Below are positions 53,587 through 61,788 of a DNA stretch of 64,000 nt, in pieces; the stretch's first letter is position 1; every line of letters begins with the position of its first letter. Origin of the DNA: Chitinophaga nivalis (lineage in GTDB: Bacteria > Bacteroidota > Bacteroidia > Chitinophagales > Chitinophagaceae). The stretch lies in the NCBI RefSeq assembly GCF_025989125.1, contig NZ_JAPDNR010000001.1:1470301-1534300 (forward strand), given 5' to 3'. The translations under genes were made by a program, and so were the position numbers. Below the pieces are notes generated by a model, which did not search any database, had not been told where the DNA came from, and saw only the letters and a program-made list of their open reading frames with translations.

Positions 53587-54498
53587 ATGGAAAAGCAACT
53601 CTTCGATGAGCTTATTGGCCAGGCCCCGATCCTGATAAGCCCCCACCGCAGCAGATTGGAACAGGTTATCCGGGACTGGATCCTACATGATCTTCACCTG
53701 GCCGATGATGATAAAAAAAAACTGATAGCGATCAATGTAGCGGCCGCCAATGCCCGGATGTTTGCCCGCGCTGCTTATGACCCCATCCTGATTGCCTCCC
53801 GTTTATTGCTGTTCTTTTTTGTGGTGGATGACCCATTCGAACTGCAATCCGAAGCAGCAATAATACATACGCAACAACCTTATATCACGCTGCTGAATGG
53901 TGGTACAGTACCGGATGAGGATGCCGGCTGCGTCATGTTACGGGTGATCCTGCAAGAGCTGAAAGCATGTAACGTATCAACGGCCTGGATGCAACGGTTT
54001 GTGGCCAGTTTGAAAATATATTTTCAAGGCGTAAGAGAAGAAAGCATATGGAGAAGTAAAGGTATTCATCCTGATCCGGATACGTACCTGACTATGCGGG
54101 TGAAATCGGGCATCGTGGATGCCTATTACAACCTGGTGGAAATAGGACAGGGAATAGAATTGAATGAAGCCGATTTGCAGATAGCGGCATTACAACAAAT
54201 AAACTATCTGAGCAGTCGTGCCTGGATCCTGGATAATGAACTGGCCTCTATGGAAAAAGAGAAAGCAGATCTGATGAACTATATTAACGTATTGCAGTTT
54301 AATAGTCACATTCCCAGAGGGGAGGCGATCCGCCGAACTATCGACAAGCGGCACGAACTGCTGGCCGCATTTAATCATTTACGGCAACATCCCGATGTAG
54401 CAGATCCCAAACTACAGCAATATATTGATGGACTGGAATTATTGATCTATGGCGTGTTGTGTTGGTATTATATGGATACCCCCCGATATGATACCTGA
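53587..54498 (+). CDS. Class I terpene synthase
   Basis: 303 residues, usual for bacterial single-domain terpene synthases. All hallmark motifs are visible. The Asp-rich motif is D81-D82-P-F-E85, preceded by a hydrophobic FFFVV. The NSE triad is N217, S221, E225. The diphosphate-sensing Arg is R171 (YLTMR), exactly 46 residues before N217 as in characterised enzymes, and the C-terminal RY pair is R300-Y301. The enzyme would ionise a prenyl diphosphate with Mg2+ and cyclise the cation. The downstream gene encodes a class II cyclase fusion 38 bp away, so its substrate may be a pre-cyclised diphosphate. A truncated DNA copy of its 5' end lies at 42635-42700. Confidence 0.88.
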   Translation: MEKQLFDELIGQAPILISPHRSRLEQVIRDWILHDLHLADDDKKKLIAINVAAANARMFARAAYDPILIASRLLLFFFVVDDPFELQSEAAIIHTQQPYITLLNGGTVPDEDAGCVMLRVILQELKACNVSTAWMQRFVASLKIYFQGVREESIWRSKGIHPDPDTYLTMRVKSGIVDAYYNLVEIGQGIELNEADLQIAALQQINYLSSRAWILDNELASMEKEKADLMNYINVLQFNSHIPRGEAIRRTIDKRHELLAAFNHLRQHPDVADPKLQQYIDGLELLIYGVLCWYYMDTPRYDT

Positions 54499-54536
54499 AG
54501 AGAATGCATTTTTGAAAATCCCTGAATGCTGTTCAC

Positions 54537-55988
54537 ATGGATTACGATTACCTGATTATTAATGTATCGCGTACCTTATTTTGCTTTGGAGAAAATACCG
54601 GTAAAACCCTCATTAAACCCTTCCGTATTTTACGACACAAAGCCTGGTACGATTACGTACAACAGAAGTCCTCATTGGACGAAATGTTATCTGTATTGGC
54701 CGCAGATTTACAGAAGACCGAAGCAGAAGTGCTGACTGTCATTCAGCGAATGTGTGATGCCGCCGTTCCTGATCCGGAGGTATGGGAAAAAATTAACCAG
54801 TTCAAAACCTGCGGCAAGCAGGTGATTGGTATTATTACCACAGGACAGCGGGAACATACTGCTATCGTAGCAAAGAGTGGCCTGGATATGACGGTGTTCA
54901 GTCAATTATTTTATCTCTCCGCTTTTACCTACGACATTCCTTATCCTGATTTTCTGGGTGAAATACGAAGTAAACTTCCGATCGTTCCAGGAAAGGCGGT
55001 TTTTGTTGACCGGGAAAAAGAAGCTGTCTGCAATGGTTGTATACATGGTATTCACACGGTTTTGCTGGAAGATCATGCGCCTGTGTTAACCGAAATTACG
55101 CCTGGTAATCTGATACAGCATGGTATCGATAATTACCTGGACACCTCCTTTCCGTTGCATTATAAGCATACGCATATAAAATATGAAGATAATGACGAGG
55201 GGCCTGTTATTCGGGAATGGTATGCCCCGATTCTGTTATGGAGCCTGTTGCCGGATGTGGTTCCTGCTGTAGTGGAGCGCGAGTTGCAGGAGCTGGGCAT
55301 CAGCCATCACAGAATTAATTTTTTCGAAGACCAGGAAGATATTTTGACCTTTAACATGCTGCCATTTGATATTGATACCAGCTCCGTATTTCTGGGAACC
55401 ATGCTGGATAAAGGAGTGATACCGGTAGCAACGGGGGAAGAAGAACTGGACAGGATCCTGAGAAACGTAAACCGATCAGGGATATTGTTACTGTACTTTG
55501 ATCAGAACAGGCCTCGTATTGAGCCGGTAGGTATTATTAATTGTATGTATGTCGCCTATTTACTGAATCGGGAGCGGCATCCCGTGGTCAGGCAGAATGA
55601 AGCATTTGCGGCTAAAGTATTTGCGGGGAAAGGTTGGGAAAACGGAACCTATTTTTATCCTTCACCGGAATTTTTTTTATTGATCGTTTTCCGTTTTGTA
55701 CGGCGGTTTGAAGACCGTGCTGCTGCAACATGGCTGCATGGCTTACGGGAAGGCGTACAAGCACGGATAGGTTTGCCGGGCAACCCATTGGAATTGGCCA
55801 TCCGGATTATCATTAGTAAATGGCTGGAAATTAAAAATACAGCGGATGTCAATAGTCTCTTACGGCTGAGAACAGAACGTGCCGGCTTCCAATGGCCGGA
55901 TAGCCCTTTGTACTCGTTGCCTTCTATGCGTGGATATATGTTTAATCCGGTATTTGATGCGGCTTTGATAAAAGCAGCATTGGCTTAA
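54537..55988 (+). CDS. HAD-like domain fused to a class II (DxDTS) terpene cyclase domain
   Basis: 483 residues. The N-terminal ~190 residues have a HAD fold (IIN-V-S-RTLF start, IGIITTG, VPGKAVFVDREKEA). Motif I, normally hhhDxDGT, reads INVSRTL, so the nucleophilic Asp is Asn9 and the second Asp is Ser11; phosphatase activity is doubtful. The C-terminal ~260 residues contain D278-I-D280-T-S (DxDTS), the general-acid motif of class II terpene cyclases, within LPFDIDTSSVFLG. The layout resembles HAD to terpene-cyclase fusions known from drimenol/drimane synthases, which make a bicyclic diphosphate by protonation and may then remove phosphate. Here the class I synthase upstream could take over the second step. 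Assignment rests on motifs and context. Confidence 0.75.
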   Translation: MDYDYLIINVSRTLFCFGENTGKTLIKPFRILRHKAWYDYVQQKSSLDEMLSVLAADLQKTEAEVLTVIQRMCDAAVPDPEVWEKINQFKTCGKQVIGIITTGQREHTAIVAKSGLDMTVFSQLFYLSAFTYDIPYPDFLGEIRSKLPIVPGKAVFVDREKEAVCNGCIHGIHTVLLEDHAPVLTEITPGNLIQHGIDNYLDTSFPLHYKHTHIKYEDNDEGPVIREWYAPILLWSLLPDVVPAVVERELQELGISHHRINFFEDQEDILTFNMLPFDIDTSSVFLGTMLDKGVIPVATGEEELDRILRNVNRSGILLLYFDQNRPRIEPVGIINCMYVAYLLNRERHPVVRQNEAFAAKVFAGKGWENGTYFYPSPEFFLLIVFRFVRRFEDRAAATWLHGLREGVQARIGLPGNPLELAIRIIISKWLEIKNTADVNSLLRLRTERAGFQWPDSPLYSLPSMRGYMFNPVFDAALIKAALA

Positions 55989-56381
55989 TACTACCAATGA
56001 AATGACTGATAATAATGTTACCTGGATAGGTGTTTTTTTATCAGATCGTACCTTGTAAAACTGTGTGGGTCTTTCCGGTTTTTTTTGATGACGAAATAAT
56101 TTTTTTTAATAGCGTGTGTAACTATATAACTGGTAGATAAGTTGAAAAATTGTCAGTCAGATCGTAAAGTATAGTGGGCCGGAATTGCAGCAGTAGCAAA
56201 CATATCAGCCTGAAAAAAAAGCAGCGCAAAGTAAGCTGTTGTAATGAATGAAAATACCAACATCATGGTATTGTTGAAGCGATAATTTTGGCGGAAATTT
56301 AAATAACGCTGAACAACGACCCCACGGCACTGTATTCCACACTAAAGATAGGGGTCAATTATTTAATTTGTTATTACACTT
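55989..56381. other. AT-rich leader region before the small peptide gene
   Basis: About 390 bp with many A and T runs. It contains a TAATTTTG -7-like box at 56283-56290 in front of the peptide gene. No other gene is supported. Confidence 0.45.
56283..56290 (+). promoter_or_regulatory. Candidate -7 box of the lanthipeptide-like gene
   Basis: TAATTTTG matches TAnnTTTG, 91 bp before the start codon at 56382. No convincing -33 element. Confidence 0.45.
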
Positions 56382-56552
56382 ATGAAAAAGAAAATCGTAA
56401 GTCAGGAAAAAAAACTGACATTAGGTAAGTTAACCGTAGCCGGCTTAAGCCACACCGAACAACAAAATCTGAAAGGTGGTGCCAACACCATCTCCCCTTC
56501 TTGCCAATACACTTTTTGCTTTTGCGTGACCATTTTGACAAGATGTTGCTAA
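56382..56552 (+). CDS. Short double-glycine leader peptide, class I lanthipeptide-like precursor
   Basis: 56 residues, too short to appear in a usual gene list. The leader (1-33) has the Bacteroidota natural-product-precursor pattern KKLTLGKLTVAGLSHTEQQN, LKGG, with a double-glycine cleavage site after G33. The proposed core (34-56) is rich in Cys (41, 46, 48, 55, 56) and Ser/Thr (T36, S38, S40, T44, T50, T53), so several Cys-Ser/Thr rings could form. No lanthipeptide dehydratase, cyclase or transporter/peptidase gene lies in the window, so modification would need genes elsewhere. A hairpin follows 28 bp downstream. It could instead be a bacteriocin-like unmodified peptide. Confidence 0.75.
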   Translation: MKKKIVSQEKKLTLGKLTVAGLSHTEQQNLKGGANTISPSCQYTFCFCVTILTRCC

Positions 56553-56579
56553 TTTGTTCGTTACCTGTAATTTCTCATC

Positions 56580-56602
56580 AGCCGGCGATCCTTTCGCCGG
56601 CT
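56580..56602 (+). terminator. Hairpin after the peptide gene
   Basis: AGCCGGCGA (56580-56588) pairs perfectly with TCGCCGGCT (56594-56602). Only a weak T-run follows, so termination may be partial; it could also serve the minus-strand DUF4262 gene. Confidence 0.6.
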
Positions 56603-56647
56603 GCTTAATACCAACACATATCCTATAAGTATACCTTAACCACCTAC

Positions 56648-57415
56648 TCAGCTTTCGGCTTCCATGGTATCTGCTGCATATTGCCACGCATCTCCGGCCG
56701 TATTTCGCCATGCCCGCCACCCATACTGCAGATGAAACAGGTGATTGATACCTGGGTCAAGCCGGGTGATTTCTTCCAGACAAACCAGCTTTACATCATT
56801 GGCATCAGGCGTTTCACTGGTGAGAAACTGCCAGTCTCCCTCTTCATCATGATACACGTATAAAATAGGATCTCCTTTAAATGCCTGGCTGGTTACATAA
56901 ACACCGATATTTCTTTCTTCATAGAATTTAAAATCTGTATTCCTGTCCAGCAAGGGTTGTTTGAATTTCCAGTCGGGATTAAAATCTTTATCCCACGGAA
57001 AATGATGTTGTTTATCCGGCCATATTACCTGTAGCAAAGGAAAATCAAATGACCCGTCATAAAACCAGCCACCGTAACCCACATAATCAGCATAATGGGC
57101 TTTGTCTACTTCGAGGAACCGGATGTTATATCCTGTCAGAAATCCATCATATAGCGTATCTGTATGCAGGCGTTCACCATTTTTAATAAGATCGCGGGCA
57201 TGATTCAGGATGGCTGCCATAACGTTGGTGGATAAACCAAAACAAATCAGTTCAGGATGTCCGAATGTTTTGTAAAGACCAATAGAATAAGCAAAGGCAG
57301 GCAGATAATTATCCGCCGGTAATAATGCCAGATGGCAACCGTATTGCGCAACGTCATCAAGAATGATTTGTTTAGCGGCAAGGTCGTGCTGATGGTGATC
57401 GTGATCGTCTGTCAT
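56648..57415 (-). CDS. DUF4262 protein with C-terminal DUF2185-like immunity domain
   Basis: 255 residues. The N-terminal half (about 10-150; YGCHLALLPADNYLPAFAYSIGLYKTFGHPELICFGL) is DUF4262. The C-terminal ~100 residues (GVYVTSQAFKGDPILYVYHDEEGDWQFLTSETPDANDVKLVCLEEITRLDPGINHL) match DUF2185 (Imm33-like), an immunity-protein family. The start region is His-rich (DDHDHHQHD). The pairing suggests a protective role against a toxin, but this is inferred; no toxin gene is adjacent. It is divergent from the beta-lactamase gene. Confidence 0.8.
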   Translation of the reverse strand: MTDDHDHHQHDLAAKQIILDDVAQYGCHLALLPADNYLPAFAYSIGLYKTFGHPELICFGLSTNVMAAILNHARDLIKNGERLHTDTLYDGFLTGYNIRFLEVDKAHYADYVGYGGWFYDGSFDFPLLQVIWPDKQHHFPWDKDFNPDWKFKQPLLDRNTDFKFYEERNIGVYVTSQAFKGDPILYVYHDEEGDWQFLTSETPDANDVKLVCLEEITRLDPGINHLFHLQYGWRAWRNTAGDAWQYAADTMEAES

Positions 57416-57542
57416 GTTTTAGATCGTATTGAATAGGCTACAGCGGCTAAAAGTACGTATTTTTATATAAGGGATGTACAGTTGATAAACGCCCTGCTGC
57501 ATTACCCAATTGTTTTTACCTTTGTAATAAGCATAACTACAT

Positions 57543-58445
57543 ATGATAACAGCGCCGCGTTTTATTTTCACTTTATTATTTTCACTTTTTATTGCTACCG
57601 CCTTTGGACAAATCCATACGTTGCAGCAAAAGATTGAACAGATCAGTACATCCAAGCAGGCTACGGTAGGTGTGGCCATCGCTGGGCCGGGTAAGGGCGA
57701 TACGCTGAGCATATTGGCCAATAAACATTTTCCGATGCAAAGTGTGTTTAAATTTCACATTGCTTTGGCGATACTCAACGAAGTGGATAAAGGAAAATTT
57801 TCCCTGAATCAGCCTATCCTTATCCGGAAAAAAGATTTACGGCGGGGTACCTGGAGCCCGATCCGGGAGAAATATCCGAATGGGAACATACAACTGCCCC
57901 TGGCGGAAATACTTACCTATACGGTGGCAGAAAGTGACAATAACGGATGCGACATCCTGTTAAGGTTGATCGGTGGTACGGCAACAGTTAACCGCTACAT
58001 ACACGGGATCGGTGTGAAGGAAGTGTCCATTAAGGCAAACGAAGCGGAAGCTGCCAAAGCCTGGTCAGTGCAATTCAGGAATTGGACTACCCCGGTAGCA
58101 GCCGTAGCAGCATTGCGCCGGTTTTATGAGGGCAAGATACTGTCTGAAAAGAGTACGGCATTTTTGTGGCAAACAATGCTGGGTACAGCAACCGGTAAAA
58201 AACGACTGAAAGGACAATTGCCTGCCGGTACATTGGTGGCGCATAAAACAGGCACCTCTGATACCAATGCAGCGGGAGAGACAGCTGCCATTAATGATAT
58301 AGGCGTGGTGATGTTACCGGATGGAAGATATTTTTACATCAGTGTTTTTGTGACTGCCGCTAAAGAAAATACCGATACCAACGAAAAGATCATTGCGGAT
58401 ATTGCCAAAGCTGCCTGGGACTACTTTACCCAACAGCCATTATAA
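57543..58445 (+). CDS. Class A serine beta-lactamase (subclass A2-like)
   Basis: 300 residues, secreted (signal peptide ending AFGQ). All active-site motifs are present: S67-VF-K70, S131-D132-N133, E167 in the omega loop (ANEAE) and K235-T-G. The spacing and the LRRGTWSPIREKYPNG segment resemble the Bacteroidota A2 group (CfxA/CepA/PER-like). It hydrolyses beta-lactams in the periplasm; the exact spectrum cannot be told. There is no regulator pair beside it and no mobile element, so it looks like a resident gene. Confidence 0.93.
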   Translation: MITAPRFIFTLLFSLFIATAFGQIHTLQQKIEQISTSKQATVGVAIAGPGKGDTLSILANKHFPMQSVFKFHIALAILNEVDKGKFSLNQPILIRKKDLRRGTWSPIREKYPNGNIQLPLAEILTYTVAESDNNGCDILLRLIGGTATVNRYIHGIGVKEVSIKANEAEAAKAWSVQFRNWTTPVAAVAALRRFYEGKILSEKSTAFLWQTMLGTATGKKRLKGQLPAGTLVAHKTGTSDTNAAGETAAINDIGVVMLPDGRYFYISVFVTAAKENTDTNEKIIADIAKAAWDYFTQQPL

Positions 58446-58525
58446 TTGCCCGGGTTGTATGCCGGAGGTAATGAGCAGCTGGCTGTGATGTTCAGACAAA
58501 GTTATACCCACCTTAAATCCCGTAT

Positions 58526-59230
58526 ATGCATCAACACACAGCTACGGAGCTGATGATACTGGAAGCCTCCGCATTGTTTACCTATGATGCACAGCAACGG
58601 ATGCGGACCATCAATGAACCCTGGGATGGTACCGCTGCAGCGCCGCTCTTTTTCCTGGGACGTGCCGCAGATGGCGGTACTATCTGCCGGTTCAGGCACG
58701 ATGTGGAGCCGGAACAGGTGGAACAAATGACTACACTTGCCGGAAAGGAATCTTTCTCTGATGATATCCGGGCGAAGCCCCTGCACTTTAACGCGTATAT
58801 GCAATGGTTGAAGGGGACGCGTAGCTCCATTGGGCTGTCCTACCTGGTACCGCCCACTTTAACACCAGCGATCGAAGTTGTGCGGGTAACGCCTGAAAAT
58901 ATAACTGATTTTGTGCTGACTGGCTTCGAGTGGTTACAGGAAGAAGTGCCCTATGTACAACCATGTATAGCTGTTGTACAGGCAGGACGTATCGTTTCCA
59001 CCTGTCGCAGCGTACGGATAGCTGCTGGTGTACAGGAGGCAGGCGTAGATACCCACGTCGATTTCCGGGGAAATAATTATGCCCTGGCGGTGGTAGCGGG
59101 ATGGGCGCAAATGGTAAGCGCGCAAGGCAACGTACCAATATATAGTACCAGTGATGATAACCTGTCTTCTCAACGGGTGGCCGCCAAACTGGGACTGGTT
59201 TACTTCGGCACTACTTTCACGATTAGCTGA
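58526..59230 (+). CDS. GNAT-family acetyltransferase
   Basis: 234 residues. The C-terminal ~120 residues carry the GNAT features in weak form: the CSR-like strand (GRIVSTCRSVRI), VDTHVDFRGNNYALAVVAGWAQMV in place of the acetyl-CoA-binding loop R/QxxGxG/A, and STSDDNLSSQRVAAKLG(L/V)YFGTT at the end. The N-terminal part is a less known helical domain. It resembles GNAT proteins of the FR47/acetyltransferase-like type. The substrate is unknown. The beta-lactamase gene ends 80 bp upstream. Confidence 0.78.
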   Translation: MHQHTATELMILEASALFTYDAQQRMRTINEPWDGTAAAPLFFLGRAADGGTICRFRHDVEPEQVEQMTTLAGKESFSDDIRAKPLHFNAYMQWLKGTRSSIGLSYLVPPTLTPAIEVVRVTPENITDFVLTGFEWLQEEVPYVQPCIAVVQAGRIVSTCRSVRIAAGVQEAGVDTHVDFRGNNYALAVVAGWAQMVSAQGNVPIYSTSDDNLSSQRVAAKLGLVYFGTTFTIS

Positions 59231-59242
59231 GCTGTATTGCTA

Positions 59243-59824
59243 TTAATGGATAGAGGGGGCGGGAAGATAAGTCTGCGCAACCCCTTCCTGATCGGCAATA
59301 CTACTGGCCAGTGAACGTATCAGCTGATGGATTTGTTCCCGGGTTTCCGGATCTGTTATCTGGCCGGCTACATTCACCTTTGTTTTAATGGCGGAAATGA
59401 CCAGTTGTGTAGCTGCGGTGATCCGGGATTCAATGATGAGTAAGGTACCCAGCAGCGCTTTATGGGCAATATGTCCGGAAGTGGAAGCTGTGATGAGGGC
59501 TACCGGCTTCCGGGAAAACTCCATGGAAGATACTGTCCAGTCGATGGCATTTTTCAAAGAGCCGGGAACGCCGATCGCATATTCGGGGGTACAGATTAAT
59601 ATACCATCCGCAGCCTGCAGTTGCTGGCGGAAGCGGGTTACTGCTTCCGGAGCCTTTTCGGGATCGAGGTCCGGATTGAAATGCGGCAGTGTGGCAATTC
59701 CTTCAAATATATCGATCGTAAAATACGGGCTGGCAAGGTCGCTGATGGCTTTGATCAGGTGCCCGTTTGAAGAGCTGTTTCTGGTACTGCCGGAAATGGC
59801 CAGTATATGAGGATGTGCAGTCAT
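59243..59824 (-). CDS. NADPH-dependent FMN reductase
   Basis: 193 residues from the ATG at 59824; the longer frame adds an unlikely 10-residue tail before the first strand. The flavodoxin-like fold is clear: ILAISGSTRNSSSNGHLIKA with the phosphate-binding SGSTRxxSxN loop, then TPEYAIGVPGSLKNAIDW (FMN site) and a C-terminal helix. It reduces FMN or quinones/azo dyes with NAD(P)H in the cytoplasm. It ends 12 bp from the stop of the GNAT gene (convergent). Confidence 0.92.
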   Translation of the reverse strand: MTAHPHILAISGSTRNSSSNGHLIKAISDLASPYFTIDIFEGIATLPHFNPDLDPEKAPEAVTRFRQQLQAADGILICTPEYAIGVPGSLKNAIDWTVSSMEFSRKPVALITASTSGHIAHKALLGTLLIIESRITAATQLVISAIKTKVNVAGQITDPETREQIHQLIRSLASSIADQEGVAQTYLPAPSIH

Positions 59825-59918
59825 GTGAGGTGTCTTTGGTATAAGCCATGTCACAACAGTGACTATGGCGGTCTTAAATGTACAAAAGTTTTCATCGTTG
59901 TCTGGTTGAATAAAGTGA

Positions 59919-61265
59919 TTACTTATGTTCTATCAGCCCGTCTCTGGTAACTTCGGGTAAGTCCTGTATCGCACTTGACTTGGAGAAGTTGGGGTTGTTG
60001 ATTTTGCTTTTATCGATGAGAGATTGATAAAAATTCCGGATACCGGCCGCGAGTTGTAAGGAATAATCCAGTTTATTATACGTCTGCCCTTCGAAAGTTA
60101 ACGGGCCGGTACCTCCTTTTATGGGAGAGAAGTATTCCTGGAAAGCTGCTACAGTGAATGTTTTTCTGGTCAGCTTGAAGTTGGCCAGTGGCGCCGGCGA
60201 CCCAAAATCGGTCACTGCTGCTTTACTGTGGCAGGAAATGCAGGAAGAGATGGGATTATCTACCGGCCCATTCAGGCGCCCTCCCAGGCCATGATGTGAC
60301 AGATAGGCTTTCAGGTTATTGGTTGCGGCGGTAATTTCTATCAGGTCTGCATTCAGCACGGTTTCTTGCAGTTTGGGATTAATAAAGGCGCCTTCTTTAT
60401 TGATCAGGGTATCTACATTGCTATCATCGCCCCACATCAGCCCTACAGGCACTATTTTGTCCCATACCGTTGTGCCGCCTTTGCCTGCATCATAGATGAA
60501 AGTGCCGAATGCCCAACCAGCTTCGCCGGCTCTTTTATCCTTTACCGCAATGTCGATTTGCAGCAGTCTGACAGTGGAGTCTATTCTTTTGGCTTTGCAG
60601 GCAGCTTGCTGGGCCGGCGTACCACTTTGTGGATTGCAGGGGTATATATTGGCGGTCCATTCCTTGCTGCCTTTCAGAAAAGGTATTTTATCAGGTGTGC
60701 CGGTGGTAAACAGCAATTTAAAGGACACAGTGCCTTCCGGGAAGTCGGCCAGCTGCAGTGCCGGAATACTGTCTGATTCCCATACTTTGCCGATGGTGTA
60801 GCCGCCAGGTGGGTTATAGAAGCCGACAGCCCAGTTTTCCAATCCTACATTCTGTTTTTTATTCAGTTCGAAAGGAGGTACCGGCCTTTCTCTCGTTAGC
60901 CCATGGTGGTATTCGCGGCCATTTAAAGTAACATGCAGCCAGGGGGCATGATACCATTTCCTGACTTTGTTGTCCTGCACTTTGAAGTCCACATCCAGAT
61001 TGCCTTCCAGGCAGTAGTGCAATACCGCCTGCATATAAGCTTTGTAATCTTTTTTAAAGTCAATGGCAGTCCATGGGTAGACCTCATCCACTTTAAAAGT
61101 GTCCGGATAATCCTGGCTTAATTCAAAGAGATTTTTTGCGCCGGCAGGAGGTGGATAATCCGGGTCGAAGCTGGGGAATTGTGTTTTGTAAGGAGATTTA
61201 GCGGGTGGTGTTTTGCAGGAAAATATGGCCAGTGCCATGAGGAATACTACTAATAGACATTTCAT
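59919..61265 (-). CDS. Lipoprotein with a single c-type heme motif
   Basis: 448 residues. Lipobox IFSC (Cys17). Most of the protein lacks a named domain but is rich in aromatic and Gly/Pro motifs; a CxxCH heme-binding site, C342-IS-C345-H346, sits in ISSCISCHSKAAVTD. So it should carry one covalently bound heme on the periplasmic or surface side and take part in electron transfer. The region before it (about 40-330) is similar in feel to large Bacteroidota cytochrome-like lipoproteins. It stands alone. Function beyond heme binding is unknown. Confidence 0.72.
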   Translation of the reverse strand: MKCLLVVFLMALAIFSCKTPPAKSPYKTQFPSFDPDYPPPAGAKNLFELSQDYPDTFKVDEVYPWTAIDFKKDYKAYMQAVLHYCLEGNLDVDFKVQDNKVRKWYHAPWLHVTLNGREYHHGLTRERPVPPFELNKKQNVGLENWAVGFYNPPGGYTIGKVWESDSIPALQLADFPEGTVSFKLLFTTGTPDKIPFLKGSKEWTANIYPCNPQSGTPAQQAACKAKRIDSTVRLLQIDIAVKDKRAGEAGWAFGTFIYDAGKGGTTVWDKIVPVGLMWGDDSNVDTLINKEGAFINPKLQETVLNADLIEITAATNNLKAYLSHHGLGGRLNGPVDNPISSCISCHSKAAVTDFGSPAPLANFKLTRKTFTVAAFQEYFSPIKGGTGPLTFEGQTYNKLDYSLQLAAGIRNFYQSLIDKSKINNPNFSKSSAIQDLPEVTRDGLIEHK

Positions 61266-61788
61266 AATAATCGTTTTTGAGGGTGGTCGATGAAATTGTA
61301 AATAGCTATGGGGTGTATTATTTGCTTGAGTAATATGCCGCCTTTATGGGTGGTTGATTGCCGGAGTTTATGATCATGAGGGATATAATGAGTGACATTG
61401 CCAGATGTGCCAGGCTTATGTTCGTAAGTTATATTGTTGGTGCCGGTTCCTGTTGTATAATGGTTTAGGTGATGGTGTATGATCGCTTTAAATCCTGGTG
61501 TGTATACCCGCATGGATATAGATGAGGACTGAAAAGTATCGCGTATGTAGTTAAACAGCTGGTAGCTGAAATTGTTCTGAAAGCAGCTGAAAAATTATGC
61601 AGTTGAAACAGCAGTGGTGGAAACTGTTTTTTGCAGTATATTTTTTTTCGTGTATGCAATATAGTTAGTATTCCTGCTGTAGTGCCAATACAGCCGGAAA
61701 GAGGAGATTTGTATGATTGGATTTTCGGATACCTATATTGATGACTACAGCTGATACCTGGGCACAGTGTTAACCTTTCAGTGGCCCA
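61266..61788. other. Intergenic stretch, nothing recognised
   Basis: About 520 bp. Two overlapping frames on the minus strand (61262-61513, 61465-61914) have no domain and cross the start of the next gene, so I do not support them. No strong hairpin or RNA pattern is seen. Confidence 0.45.
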
